A DNA stretch of 14,635 nt, from NCBI GenBank assembly GCA_002376725.1, contig DFOM01000039.1:1-14635 (forward strand), in the 5' to 3' direction. The translations under genes were made by a program, and so were the position numbers. Under the pieces are notes generated by a model that was not told the origin of the DNA, did not search any database, and was given only the letters and a program-made list of their open reading frames with translations. The stretch is from Cloacimonetes bacterium UBA3541 (lineage in GTDB: Bacteria > Cloacimonadota > Cloacimonadia > Cloacimonadales > Cloacimonadaceae). This document shows positions 7,645-14,635 of the stretch, piece after piece (the stretch's first letter is position 1; each line of letters starts with the position of its first letter).

Positions 7645-8372
7645 AAATAGTGGTATTTATACCAGATACCCCAGGCTGAACGAGTGCATAATAAAAAACC
7701 TGCTCTGCCATCTAAAAACCCTAATTGCAGAATATACATCTTAAGAAACTTCAATATTCCTCTTAAAGCAGCAATAAAGGGATTGCTCTTTTTACCCTTA
7801 CTCTTCAGCTCTTTTGCTCTTATTTCTCCGTAAAAACGCATTTTCTGGTAGTGAGTCTCTTTGTCTGTATAGGGATAGTGGTATAAAATACCTTTACAGC
7901 ATCGCTTCTCCATCTCAGTTTTGACACCTTCATGAACAGGTAAATCATTAAAATTGCCTTTTAAACGATTAAAAACTCGTAAGGGACAGTCATTTTGCCA
8001 GCCACAGAAATGAATGAGCTTTCCCTCATAAAAAGATTTCCTTTTCAAGCGCCAGGCACAATTAAGAAAATCCTTCTCTGCCAGAGCTTTCAATTCCTCT
8101 TGCAAATCTTCTGATAATAGTTCATCAGCATCAAGAGAAAGAATCCAGTCATTTTCTGCTAAGCTTACTGCTTTTTGCTTAGCTTTACCAAAGCCTTCCC
8201 AGACATCCAGTTTTGCGGTTTTACAGCCAAAAGATTGAGCTAGATCAATGGTATCATCTTCAGAACCGGTATCCAGAACCACAATCTCATCAGTCCAGGA
8301 AAGCACAGGAAGACATCTTTTCAGATTTGCACTCTCGTTCTTAACAATCATTACAGCAGAAACTTTTGCCAT
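7626..8372 (-). CDS. Family 2 glycosyltransferase, WaaE/KdtX-like
   Basis: GT-A inverting glycosyltransferase. SAVMIVKNESANLKRCL (5-21), VVLDTGSEDDT (31-41, Asp34 in the nucleotide site), SLDADEL (79-85, the DxD metal site at Asp81/Asp83) and LPVHEGV (144-150) are the family's ordered landmarks. The C-terminal region FLKMYILQLGFLDGRAGFLLC (209-229) is characteristic of the WaaE/KdtX subgroup (LPS core beta-1,4-glucosyltransferase in enterics) and may be a membrane-surface helix. The 248 residues fit that subgroup (about 250). The start is 4 bases after the upstream stop, without a clear Shine-Dalgarno; the end overlaps the GT4 gene. The subgroup call is fairly secure; glucose as the donor is inference from the enteric homologue. 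Confidence 0.87.
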   Translation of the reverse strand: MAKVSAVMIVKNESANLKRCLPVLSWTDEIVVLDTGSEDDTIDLAQSFGCKTAKLDVWEGFGKAKQKAVSLAENDWILSLDADELLSEDLQEELKALAEKDFLNCAWRLKRKSFYEGKLIHFCGWQNDCPLRVFNRLKGNFNDLPVHEGVKTEMEKRCCKGILYHYPYTDKETHYQKMRFYGEIRAKELKSKGKKSNPFIAALRGILKFLKMYILQLGFLDGRAGFLLCTRSAWGIWYKYHYLWKLSQ

Positions 8373-8376
8373 TTAC

Positions 8377-9324
8377 TTATATATTTCTAAGTAGCTGATA
8401 ATTTCTAAAGGTGCCTATCTGCTCTCCGCCATTGAGATTATGCTCAATCCAGCTAAGCACTCTATTATCAAATCTCTCATGCTTATGTGGCTCTCTGAAA
8501 GGATTAGGTTTTCCAGAATACTGTAATTTATCCTGCCAATCCATAGCTTTAATGCGTTCTTCCATCACCTTCGGATGAGTTCCGGTAAAAACTGCAAGAC
8601 GGTCCAGAGGTCCATAATCAAAATATTCAGGTGCTTGTTGATAATAGTTTTCAGCTTTAGCTCTACCCCAGTGCAAACTGTTTAAAGCCCTACATTTATT
8701 TTGCATCAAATGTGGAGGTCTCACCCAGCCATAATGATATATTTCTGCATCTACTTTTGCCACTCTGAGCTTTCTGGTCCCTTTTTCCTGTCTGGGCCCC
8801 TCATAATAATCAAACCAGCGGAAAGATTGAGCACTCTGATAGGAATGTATTTGCGGAAGATTGCGAATTATCCTGATTTCATAAGGATACCAACCATGAG
8901 CTTTATGATAATGCTGATAATCACCCCAAAAATGTTTATAGCGAAAAAGCAGCCCTTCCACTTCTTCCCGGTCTAAAAGCTCTTCGCATCGTTTCTGAAT
9001 TATTGGTAAATATTTTTCGTGCACTACTTCATCTGCCTGAAGATAAAAAAGCCAATCTCCACTGCAAGCTTGCTTTGCAATGTCCGTCTGCAAGGCATTG
9101 ATAATCCCTTTTTTGAAGTATTTCTCTTCCCAGATAGTATCAATAATCTTTATTTTCGGGTCATTCAGGGCAATAATACTTTCACGGGTGGTGTCATCCT
9201 CATCTCCTTTTCCTACCGCTATCACAAACTCATCACAGATTGGTAGTATAGATTTGATGGATTCTACCACCGGATAATAGAGCTTTACTCCATTTCTAAC
9301 AAAAGAAAACCCACTTATTTTCAT
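8377..9324 (-). CDS. Divergent family 2-type glycosyltransferase
   Basis: The N-terminus MKISGFSFVRNGVKLYYPVVESI and DEFVIAVGKGDEDDT (31-45) mark a GT-A nucleotide-sugar fold. The metal motif is LFYLQADEV (92-100), so the first acidic residue of the usual DxD is Gln96; Asp98 and Glu99 remain. The second half (about 125-315) is rich in Trp, Tyr and His (HFWGDYQHYH, RWFDYYEGP, YHYGWVRPP) and has no family I can name; it probably forms the acceptor site. At 315 residues it is longer than the neighbouring WaaE-like enzyme. ATG 9324 comes 2 bases after the exporter stop, with no Shine-Dalgarno. The role is inferred from context as a core-sugar transferase. Confidence 0.8.
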   Translation of the reverse strand: MKISGFSFVRNGVKLYYPVVESIKSILPICDEFVIAVGKGDEDDTTRESIIALNDPKIKIIDTIWEEKYFKKGIINALQTDIAKQACSGDWLFYLQADEVVHEKYLPIIQKRCEELLDREEVEGLLFRYKHFWGDYQHYHKAHGWYPYEIRIIRNLPQIHSYQSAQSFRWFDYYEGPRQEKGTRKLRVAKVDAEIYHYGWVRPPHLMQNKCRALNSLHWGRAKAENYYQQAPEYFDYGPLDRLAVFTGTHPKVMEERIKAMDWQDKLQYSGKPNPFREPHKHERFDNRVLSWIEHNLNGGEQIGTFRNYQLLRNI

Positions 9325-9326
9325 AA

Positions 9327-11255
9327 TTAATAGCTATGACCATACTGGAGGTTATATAATTTCTGATAGCGAGGACAAGATTCCATCAGTTCCTGATGAG
9401 TGCCAATCCCGACAATTCTACCACGTTCTAAAACTACAATTCTATCGGCTTTCTGAATCGTTGAAAGACGATGTGCTATCATAATCACCGTTCTATTCTG
9501 TGTTGCTTCATCAATAGCTTCTTGCACCTGCTTTTCACTTTCCGTATCCAGAGCACTGGTCGCTTCATCAAAGATTAAAATAGGTGGATCAGCTACAATA
9601 GCACGAGCTATGCAAAGCCGTTGTTTTTGACCTCCGGAAAGATTTGCTCCTTTTGTCTGTAAAATCTCATCATACTGATGAGGAAAATTCAGTATAAACT
9701 CTTCGGCATGTGCAATTTGAGCTGCTTTCTGAATCTGTTCATTGCTCACTTCTTCCAGAGAACCATAGGCAATATTTTCCTTTACAGAACGAGTAAAGAG
9801 CACACTTTCTTGAGTCACTACTCCAAAAAGCCTCCTCAAATCAGATATCTTTATCTTTCGTATATCTATACCATCAATGAGAATAGCACCTTTATTAACA
9901 TCGTACATCCGGTTAAAAAGATTTGCCAGAGTGGTCTTTCCTCCACCACTGGCACCTACAAAGGCAACCTTTTCTCCCTTATGAATAGTTAAAGAAACAT
10001 TATGTAGCACATTTTTTGAGCCTTTATAGTTAAAACTTACATTATCAAAAATAATCTCCCTATTGAAATCCTTTTTTTCTACGGCATCTTCAGCTTCTTT
10101 CACCGAAGATTCAGTATTTAGCACAGTTGAAATTCTTCCCAGAGAAACCATAGCCTTCTTAACATCCGTATAGATTTGAGTTAAAGAATTTAATGGATGC
10201 AACATAGAAAACATAGCAAAAAGGAAAGCAGTAAAATCTCCTAAAGAAAAAGTTGAACCAGGAGCTAAAATCATTCTGCCACCTATAACAATCACAATCA
10301 CTCCGGTAAATAAAGTTGTCATCTCAGAAAGAGGAACATTTAAGGCAGTATAACGCTGAGCCTTCTTCCAGAGTTTTAAATGTTTTTTGTTGATCTGACT
10401 GAAGATTTTGTATTCGCTTTCCTCTCTCCGAAATGCCTTCACAATCTTCATACTGTTCAGAGCTTCTTCCACCGTAGAAAACATTGAGGATAGTTGTGCC
10501 TGAATGCGTCTGGAATACTTCTTTATTTTCTTACCTAAAAAACCAACTGTCAAAGAAAATGCTGGTAACACTATGATACTATACAAGAATAGCTGTGAGT
10601 TCAATAATAATGCTATCCGCATATATACCAGAATAGTAACTATATCCCTAATCCCTTCCAAAAAAGACCGTATAAATTGCTCACTTACAATCTCTACATC
10701 ATTTACCATCCGAACTAATGCATCACCTACTCTATTCTGATTGAAAAACTCAAGGGATTGCTTCATATATCGTGAAAACATCAGGTTCCGAACATCCCGA
10801 ATAGTGTTTCCACGCAAATCAACAAAGAGTACCCGCTGAATATAATAAAACAAATTCTTCAGCACCATAGTTATCACTACTAATAGACAAATCGCATAAA
10901 GTAAGCTGAGTGAGTTGGTCTGGAGCATAATCTGTTTTAAGCTTTCCCAGAAAGGTGCTAAATCACTCAACCCTTTTATTGCAAATATCCCCCCTATTTC
11001 GCTCATAAAACTGCTCCAGGCATTGCCAGTCGCAGCAAAGAACTGTCCCATAGTTGTATATAGAGCAGCAGGTTTGTTAGGATTGAACACATAATCAAAG
11101 AGAGGGATGGCAAAAGTGATACTGACCCCAGAAAAAAGAGCATACAAAAGCATCGCTATCAGACCCGTAACCAGGACTGGCCAATAGCGAAACATTATGC
11201 CATAGATTTTCTTCAGGTCTTTCCAATTGCCTTTTGTATTTGTTGATTTATCCAT
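9327..11255 (-). CDS. msbA: MsbA-like ABC exporter (lipid A / LPS core flippase)
   Basis: Homodimeric type IV ABC exporter fused to its ATPase; MsbA flips lipid A-core from the inner to the outer leaflet of the inner membrane. The transmembrane domain spans about residues 22-380, with hydrophobic helices near 25-50, 115-140, 205-240 and 310-350. The nucleotide-binding domain has Walker A GASGGGKTT (434-442, Lys440), Q-loop Gln482, signature LSGGQ (539-543), Walker B ILIFDE (559-564, Glu564), D-loop SALD and H-loop His595. Walker A reads GASGGGKTT rather than the usual GxSGSGKST. Length is 642 against about 580 for E. coli; the extra length falls mainly in a loop between the first two helices (about 55-112), which should be periplasmic. 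It is the first gene of the operon. No Shine-Dalgarno precedes ATG 11255. Assignment to MsbA rather than another lipid exporter rests on the LPS context. Confidence 0.85.
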   Translation of the reverse strand: MDKSTNTKGNWKDLKKIYGIMFRYWPVLVTGLIAMLLYALFSGVSITFAIPLFDYVFNPNKPAALYTTMGQFFAATGNAWSSFMSEIGGIFAIKGLSDLAPFWESLKQIMLQTNSLSLLYAICLLVVITMVLKNLFYYIQRVLFVDLRGNTIRDVRNLMFSRYMKQSLEFFNQNRVGDALVRMVNDVEIVSEQFIRSFLEGIRDIVTILVYMRIALLLNSQLFLYSIIVLPAFSLTVGFLGKKIKKYSRRIQAQLSSMFSTVEEALNSMKIVKAFRREESEYKIFSQINKKHLKLWKKAQRYTALNVPLSEMTTLFTGVIVIVIGGRMILAPGSTFSLGDFTAFLFAMFSMLHPLNSLTQIYTDVKKAMVSLGRISTVLNTESSVKEAEDAVEKKDFNREIIFDNVSFNYKGSKNVLHNVSLTIHKGEKVAFVGASGGGKTTLANLFNRMYDVNKGAILIDGIDIRKIKISDLRRLFGVVTQESVLFTRSVKENIAYGSLEEVSNEQIQKAAQIAHAEEFILNFPHQYDEILQTKGANLSGGQKQRLCIARAIVADPPILIFDEATSALDTESEKQVQEAIDEATQNRTVIMIAHRLSTIQKADRIVVLERGRIVGIGTHQELMESCPRYQKLYNLQYGHSY

Positions 11256-11262
11256 ATTTTAC

Positions 11263-11292
11263 ACTATAAAAAAAGCCAGCTTCCGCCGGCAA
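11263..11292 (-). promoter_or_regulatory. Putative promoter of the LPS-core operon overlapping a terminator
   Basis: TTGCCG (11292-11287) and TATAGT (11268-11263) are separated by 18 bases on the minus strand. The -10 box ends 7 bases before the msbA-like ATG, which would place the transcription start at or within a base or two of the start codon. The spacer contains the tRNA terminator hairpin. Read-through from the tRNA promoter is the alternative source of operon transcripts. Confidence 0.4.
11268..11290 (-). terminator. Rho-independent terminator of tRNA-Arg
   Basis: On the minus strand GCCGGC (11290-11285), loop GGAA, then GCTGGC (11280-11275) pair over 6 positions including one G-U, followed by seven T (11274-11268). 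It lies 12 bases beyond the tRNA 3' end. Confidence 0.8.
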
Positions 11293-11301
11293 GTAAAATC
11301 T

Positions 11302-11378
11302 TGGCACGCCCAGAGGGATTCGAACCCCCAACCCTCTGATCCGTAGTCAGATGCTCTATCCAATTGAGCCATGGGCGC
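11302..11378 (-). tRNA. tRNA-Arg (anticodon ACG)
   Basis: A 77-base cloverleaf on the minus strand: acceptor GCGCCCA with TGGGCGT (G1-U72 wobble), D arm GCTC/GAGC, anticodon stem TCTGA/TCAGA with seven-base loop CTACGGA, so anticodon ACG, variable GGGTT, T arm GGGGG/CCCTC with loop TTCGAAT, discriminator G and an encoded CCA (11304-11302). ACG requires A34-to-inosine editing by TadA to read CGU/CGC/CGA; inosine is the family expectation, not something visible here. It stands alone between the propeller gene and the LPS operon. Confidence 0.96.
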
Positions 11379-11390
11379 ACCTATTTTTTT

Positions 11391-11421
11391 TCTATGATTG
11401 AAATCCACATTATTCTGTCAA
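11391..11421 (-). promoter_or_regulatory. Putative tRNA-Arg promoter
   Basis: A perfect TTGACA at 11421-11416 on the minus strand, with CATAGA (11396-11391) as a weak -10 box at spacing 19 (or TCATAG at 18). Transcription would start a few bases upstream of the mature tRNA 5' end at 11378. The -35 box is clear, the -10 box poor. Confidence 0.45.
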
Positions 11422-11605
11422 GTATAAATTACTGCTATTTCAATCTTATATTTCTCTTCTTTTTAGATGACCCTTTAAAACCCGTTTACCTCAATATTAA
11501 ATTAGCATTTCCCCAATAAAGAAAATATTGCTGTTCAGGTTAGAATCTCTTTTCACCCTTTCTGCCTCATTATGTCATCAAAATTATAATTGGGTTCAAC
11601 TTTAT

Positions 11606-11639
11606 AAAATAACCCTGATATTTCTACTAGGGCTATTTT
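11606..11639. terminator. Strong hairpin, likely terminator after the propeller gene
   Basis: AAAATAACCCT (11606-11616) pairs with AGGGCTATTTT (11629-11639) over 11 positions with one G-U and a 12-base loop. It lies 23 bases past the propeller gene's stop on the minus strand. The T-run is best on the plus strand (TTTTTTTT from 11636), but the stem's own A/T arms give a weaker U-tract on the minus strand, so it may work in both directions. The rest of 11379-11662 is AT-rich with no gene visible. Confidence 0.65.
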
Positions 11640-11662
11640 TTTTATCTAATGTGAGATTTATT

Positions 11663-13951
11663 CTATTTCATCAGAACTGATTTCCGCCGAAAACTGGAAT
11701 TGCCTGCTTTCATAGCCAGATAGTATATTCCATTACCACAGAGACTACCATCATTATCTCGTCCATCCCAGGTTATCCGATGATGTCCTTTCTCTTGAGT
11801 GCCCAAATCAAATGTCTTTACAATCTGACCACGAGTGTTATAGATTATGAACTTGACCTCTGCTTTATCAGCCAAACTGAAAGGTATGAACAGTTGGGGA
11901 TTGAAAGGATTTGGATATACCGGTTGTAATTCAGTTACCAAAATAGAAGGTGTAGTACTGCCACCCGTAGGATTGTAGTCTATAGATATAGAACCAAATA
12001 TCTTGAAAGTTCCGTCCAGGTCATTGCACTGCAGCCAATAATAATAAGTTCCGCTTTCTGTCAACTCTGTGTCAGTATAAAGATAGGTTTTAGGTTCAGA
12101 GGTATTGGTAGCATAGATTAAAGGACTGATTACTTCAGCTGTGGACAATTCATTTTGAGTGCTACGTATAACATAGAATCCTGACATTCCAGTCTCAGTT
12201 TGAGTAATCCACAGTATATTAATATTATTCTGCGGATTAACATAAGCGGTGAAAGAAGAAAGTTCTATCGGTAGAGGATTCTCATTACCTACAATAATGG
12301 GAATTCCTATATCAACTCCTTTTGTTTTACTGAGAACAATAGTAAAGACAATCTGCGTTCCATTGCCAGGAACAACATTCCATTGATTATTCAGATAATA
12401 TGCCCCATAGGTATCATCAGTTTGTATATTTATATTCCAACTTGAAACACTAGTATGTAAAATAAGGTTAAGCTTTTGATAGCTATTAGGTTGATTAGGA
12501 ATGTTAGGAAAATTATCCAGATTACCTATATCTGCATCTCCACCGGATACTTTAATCCGAAGTCCCGTATTTTCTTCTTCTACAAATACATCCTCTGGAA
12601 AGTAAGGTATATGGACCTTAGCTATAAAAATATCCTGGTTGTTATTGTTACTGGTAAGGCTAATACTTCCAAAATAAGCAGTCTCTTTAAAATAACCAGT
12701 AAGAAAAGTATTTCCCGAGGAATAAATGGCAATGCTATTGCCTCTATCGTCGCTAGTTCCTCCAGCTCTTTGTACCCAAAGCCAATTTCCATTATTATCC
12801 AGTTTGGCTAAAAAAATGTCATAACCTCCACTACTGGTAAGGGTTGTATTTCCGAAAGTAGCAGTGCCGGTAAAATAACCCGTGACATAGCTGTTTCCGG
12901 AGGAATCAGTGGCGATACTTTGTCCTCTATCGTCGCTAGTTCCTCCAGCTTGCTTTGCCCATTGCCATGTACCATCACTACCCAGTTTAGCTACAAAAAT
13001 ATCATCATCCCCGCCACTGGTAAGGGTTGTCTTTCCAAAAGAAGCAGTCCCCTGAAAATAACCAGTTATATAGCTGTTCCCCGAGGAATCAATTGCGATA
13101 CTATTGCCGTAATCGGTAATACCTCCTCCAGCTTTCTTTGCCCAGAGCCAATTACCGTTATTATCCAGTTTGGCTACAAAAATATCTTGGTTACCACTAT
13201 TAGTAAGGGTTGAACCTCCGAAATAAGCGGTCTCGTAAAAATAACCAATAACATAGCTGTTTCCCGAGGAATCAATTGCGATACTCAGGCCGCGATCGGT
13301 GCTAGTTCCTCCAGCTTTCTTTGCCCAGAGCCAATTACCGCTACTATCCAGTTTGGCTACAAAAATATCTTGGTTTCCACTATTAGTAAGAATTGAATCT
13401 CCAAAAGAAGCAGTGCCGGTAAAAAAACCAGTGACATAGCTGTTTCCCGAGGAATCAATTGCGATACCCCAGCCTTGATCGCTATCAGTTCCTCCTGCTT
13501 TCTTTGCCCAGAGCCAATTACCGCTACTATCCAGTTTGGCTACAAAAATATCTTGGTTTCCACTATTAGTAAGAGTTGAATCTCCGAAAGAAGCAGTCCC
13601 GTAAAAATAACCAGTAACATAGCTGTTTCCCGAAGAATCAATTGCGATACTATAGCCGTAATCGTTACTAGTTCCTCCAGCTTGCCTTGCCCAAAGCCAA
13701 TTACCGCTACTATCCAGTTTGGCTACAAAAATGTCAGCATCTCCACTACTTTCAAGGGTTGTACTTCCGAAAGAAGCAGTCTCTCTAAAATAACCAGTGA
13801 CATAGCTGTTTCCCGAGGAATCAGTTACAATACTATGGCCTTGATCGGCGTTAGATCCTCCAGCTTTCTTTGCCCATTGCCATACTTCTCTCTGAGCAAA
13901 AATAAATGTGGTGCAGAGTAATAATAATATGATTAAAATAGTCTTTTTCAT
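11663..13951 (-). CDS. Secreted seven-bladed SBBP-type beta-propeller protein with FlgD-Ig-like C-terminal domain
   Basis: Residues 1-19 are a signal peptide (MKKT, hydrophobic core, IFA before Gln20). Residues 24-449 are seven repeats of 61 residues (the last slightly altered), each with W.WAK.AGG...D.G.SIA.DSSGNSYVTGYF..TA.FG...L...G..DIFVAKLD..GN. This is the SBBP (beta-propeller) repeat pattern, and seven copies fit a closed propeller. Residues 450-555 are a beta-rich domain I cannot name; LPIELSSF (560-567) opens a fibronectin-III-like segment to about 658; YPNPFNP (679-685) to WDGRDNDG (728-735) and the final RRKSVLMK form a FlgD-Ig/secretion-tail domain, complete here. ATG 13951 has a Shine-Dalgarno AGGAGA (13960-13965) at 8 bases. 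Export to the cell surface or outside is likely; the ligand is unknown. The gene stands alone, with a hairpin terminator downstream. Confidence 0.92.
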   Translation of the reverse strand: MKKTILIILLLLCTTFIFAQREVWQWAKKAGGSNADQGHSIVTDSSGNSYVTGYFRETASFGSTTLESSGDADIFVAKLDSSGNWLWARQAGGTSNDYGYSIAIDSSGNSYVTGYFYGTASFGDSTLTNSGNQDIFVAKLDSSGNWLWAKKAGGTDSDQGWGIAIDSSGNSYVTGFFTGTASFGDSILTNSGNQDIFVAKLDSSGNWLWAKKAGGTSTDRGLSIAIDSSGNSYVIGYFYETAYFGGSTLTNSGNQDIFVAKLDNNGNWLWAKKAGGGITDYGNSIAIDSSGNSYITGYFQGTASFGKTTLTSGGDDDIFVAKLGSDGTWQWAKQAGGTSDDRGQSIATDSSGNSYVTGYFTGTATFGNTTLTSSGGYDIFLAKLDNNGNWLWVQRAGGTSDDRGNSIAIYSSGNTFLTGYFKETAYFGSISLTSNNNNQDIFIAKVHIPYFPEDVFVEEENTGLRIKVSGGDADIGNLDNFPNIPNQPNSYQKLNLILHTSVSSWNINIQTDDTYGAYYLNNQWNVVPGNGTQIVFTIVLSKTKGVDIGIPIIVGNENPLPIELSSFTAYVNPQNNINILWITQTETGMSGFYVIRSTQNELSTAEVISPLIYATNTSEPKTYLYTDTELTESGTYYYWLQCNDLDGTFKIFGSISIDYNPTGGSTTPSILVTELQPVYPNPFNPQLFIPFSLADKAEVKFIIYNTRGQIVKTFDLGTQEKGHHRITWDGRDNDGSLCGNGIYYLAMKAGNSSFRRKSVLMK
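12605..13882 (-). repeat. Seven tandem 183-base coding repeats (propeller blades)
   Basis: Codons 24-449 consist of blades starting at residues 24, 85, 146, 207, 268, 329 and 390. Blades are conserved in DNA as well as protein: 13314-13391 and 13497-13574 are identical over 78 bases at exactly one repeat length. The last blade (390-449) is the most diverged, with Tyr replacing the Asp of DSSGN and an Asn-rich insertion. Confidence 0.93.
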
Positions 13952-14635
13952 TTTAAATGTCTCCTTTTTTGATTAGATCCTTGAAAAAGTTAGTTTGGGG
14001 TTAAATTTGTGAATAAACCAAAAGTTAAGAGATCCGATCTCTCTTTAACTCTCTTTCTTGATTGCGATATTTGGTAATTGGATAAATAGTTGCAGCTCAA
14101 AGCTGGAGGGATACTTGCAACAATTTGATAATGGAAATAATTCTTTAAATTAGATGTAAAACTCTCTATTATTTGAATTCGCCTATAAATCCTGAGATTC
14201 ACCCATTTTTCTCCCTTCACTTTTTTTAGATAAAGAAAATAAAAAACTAAGCTTCATCTTTTTTTTTACCTTTTACCATAGCTGAAAACTCCTGATCAAA
14301 ATAGCTTTTTCTATTAAAAAATAACAATTCATACTAAGGACACTTAAATATAATTATAATTTTATTGTAAAGTATTTTCTTTAGAATCCCTGAACTTTAT
14401 AACAGTTTATAACTTATCGCCAGTTTTTTAGTATGAAAGGAGTAAATTAATTATCAGGAGGGAAGTTTTATGGTACATATATATAAGAAAAACTTTATAT
14501 CTTATTAAAAAGACTCGTAGAGACTTGTGTTTATTTATTGTTATGTAAAGGTCCTCCTTTGCACAATACCTTAATAACTTATACTTTATCCCTCAGTTCA
14601 AGTAAGCTTAACAATTTAGAAAGCCTCTGCGAGGC
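13952..14635. other. 684-base AT-rich region with no convincing gene
   Basis: A 76-codon open frame on the minus strand (13990-14220) has no Shine-Dalgarno and an atypical composition, so I do not accept it. On the plus strand a 13-codon frame (14470-14508, stop included) follows a near-perfect ribosome site (AGGAGG ending 8 bases before ATG). ACTTTATAAC-like direct copies lie near 14394-14414, a short hairpin AGAGAT-CCG-ATCTCT near 14028-14042, and a CT-rich stretch (about 14036-14062) resembles the complement of the tandem repeat at 1881-1913. I found no clear promoter for the propeller gene. Confidence 0.55.
14623..14635 (-). terminator. Possible terminator of an upstream minus-strand gene outside the window
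   Basis: GCCTC (14623-14627), loop TGC, GAGGC (14631-14635) form a five-pair GC stem at the window edge. Read on the minus strand it is followed by TTTCTAAATT, a weak U-tract. The stem may continue past the edge, and termination on the plus strand cannot be judged. Confidence 0.45.

Noticed and set aside
11302..11378. tRNA-Arg as an attachment site for an integrated element
   Set aside because: I found no second copy of the tRNA 3' end in the window and no integrase or phage-type gene nearby.
12605..13882. Tandem repeats considered as a CRISPR array
   Set aside because: The unit is 183 bases, continuous and in frame with coding sequence, with no short repeats separated by unique spacers.
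12476..13921. Several plus-strand frames of similar sequence opposite the propeller gene
   Set aside because: They repeat with the 183-base period of the propeller blades and are antisense shadows of that gene.
13990..14220. 76-codon minus-strand open frame upstream of the propeller gene
   Set aside because: It has no ribosome site, no recognisable domain, and ends within a short hairpin region. The propeller gene's own start and Shine-Dalgarno are clear, so it is not an N-terminal extension.
1..14635. Insertion sequences or transposase genes
   Set aside because: No DDE-type or HUH-type protein frame and no convincing terminal inverted repeats with target duplication are visible.

Overview
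The window looks like a chromosomal stretch from a Gram-negative, AT-rich bacterium of the Fibrobacteres-Chlorobi-Bacteroidetes superphylum. A Cloacimonadota-like anaerobe is my best guess, but this is inference. The reasons are: two secreted proteins with a YPNP-type, FlgD-Ig-like C-terminal domain; a lipopolysaccharide (LPS) core locus with a heptosyltransferase and an MsbA-type exporter; and low GC (hand counts of seven 60-base lines in the operon average about 36 %). Every gene I accept is on the minus strand, so transcription runs from high to low coordinates.

Layout from high to low coordinates. (1) 13952-14635 has no convincing gene and ends in a small GC hairpin that probably terminates a gene outside the window. 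(2) 11663-13951 encodes a secreted seven-bladed SBBP-type beta-propeller with a C-terminal sorting-type domain, followed by a strong hairpin at 11606-11639. (3) 11302-11378 is tRNA-Arg(ACG) with encoded CCA, a TTGACA box upstream and a hairpin/T-run terminator downstream. (4) 2003-11255 is one tightly packed run of nine genes. In transcription order these are an MsbA-like ABC exporter, two family-2 glycosyltransferases, a family-4 glycosyltransferase, an ADP-heptose-type (GT9) heptosyltransferase, an ATP-grasp ligase, a CDP-glycerol-glycerophosphotransferase-like enzyme, a TatD nuclease and the tRNA-modification enzyme TcdA. Gaps range from +4 to -19 bases, so this is almost certainly one operon. 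(5) 1348-2002 is non-coding, with a hairpin and an 11-base tandem repeat. (6) 1-1347 is the 5' part of a second secreted protein gene, cut by the window edge and clearly richer in GC (about 48 % over seven sampled lines).

How the genes fit together: the glycosyltransferases would build an inner-core oligosaccharide on lipid A and the MsbA homologue would flip the product across the inner membrane. The ATP-grasp ligase and the glycerophosphotransferase-like enzyme are the unusual members. They suggest a non-sugar decoration of the core (an amino-acid or amide group and/or a polyol-phosphate) and are the best candidates for something undescribed. TatD and TcdA look like housekeeping passengers at the operon tail. 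The propeller gene carries evidence of recent blade duplication or gene conversion at the DNA level.
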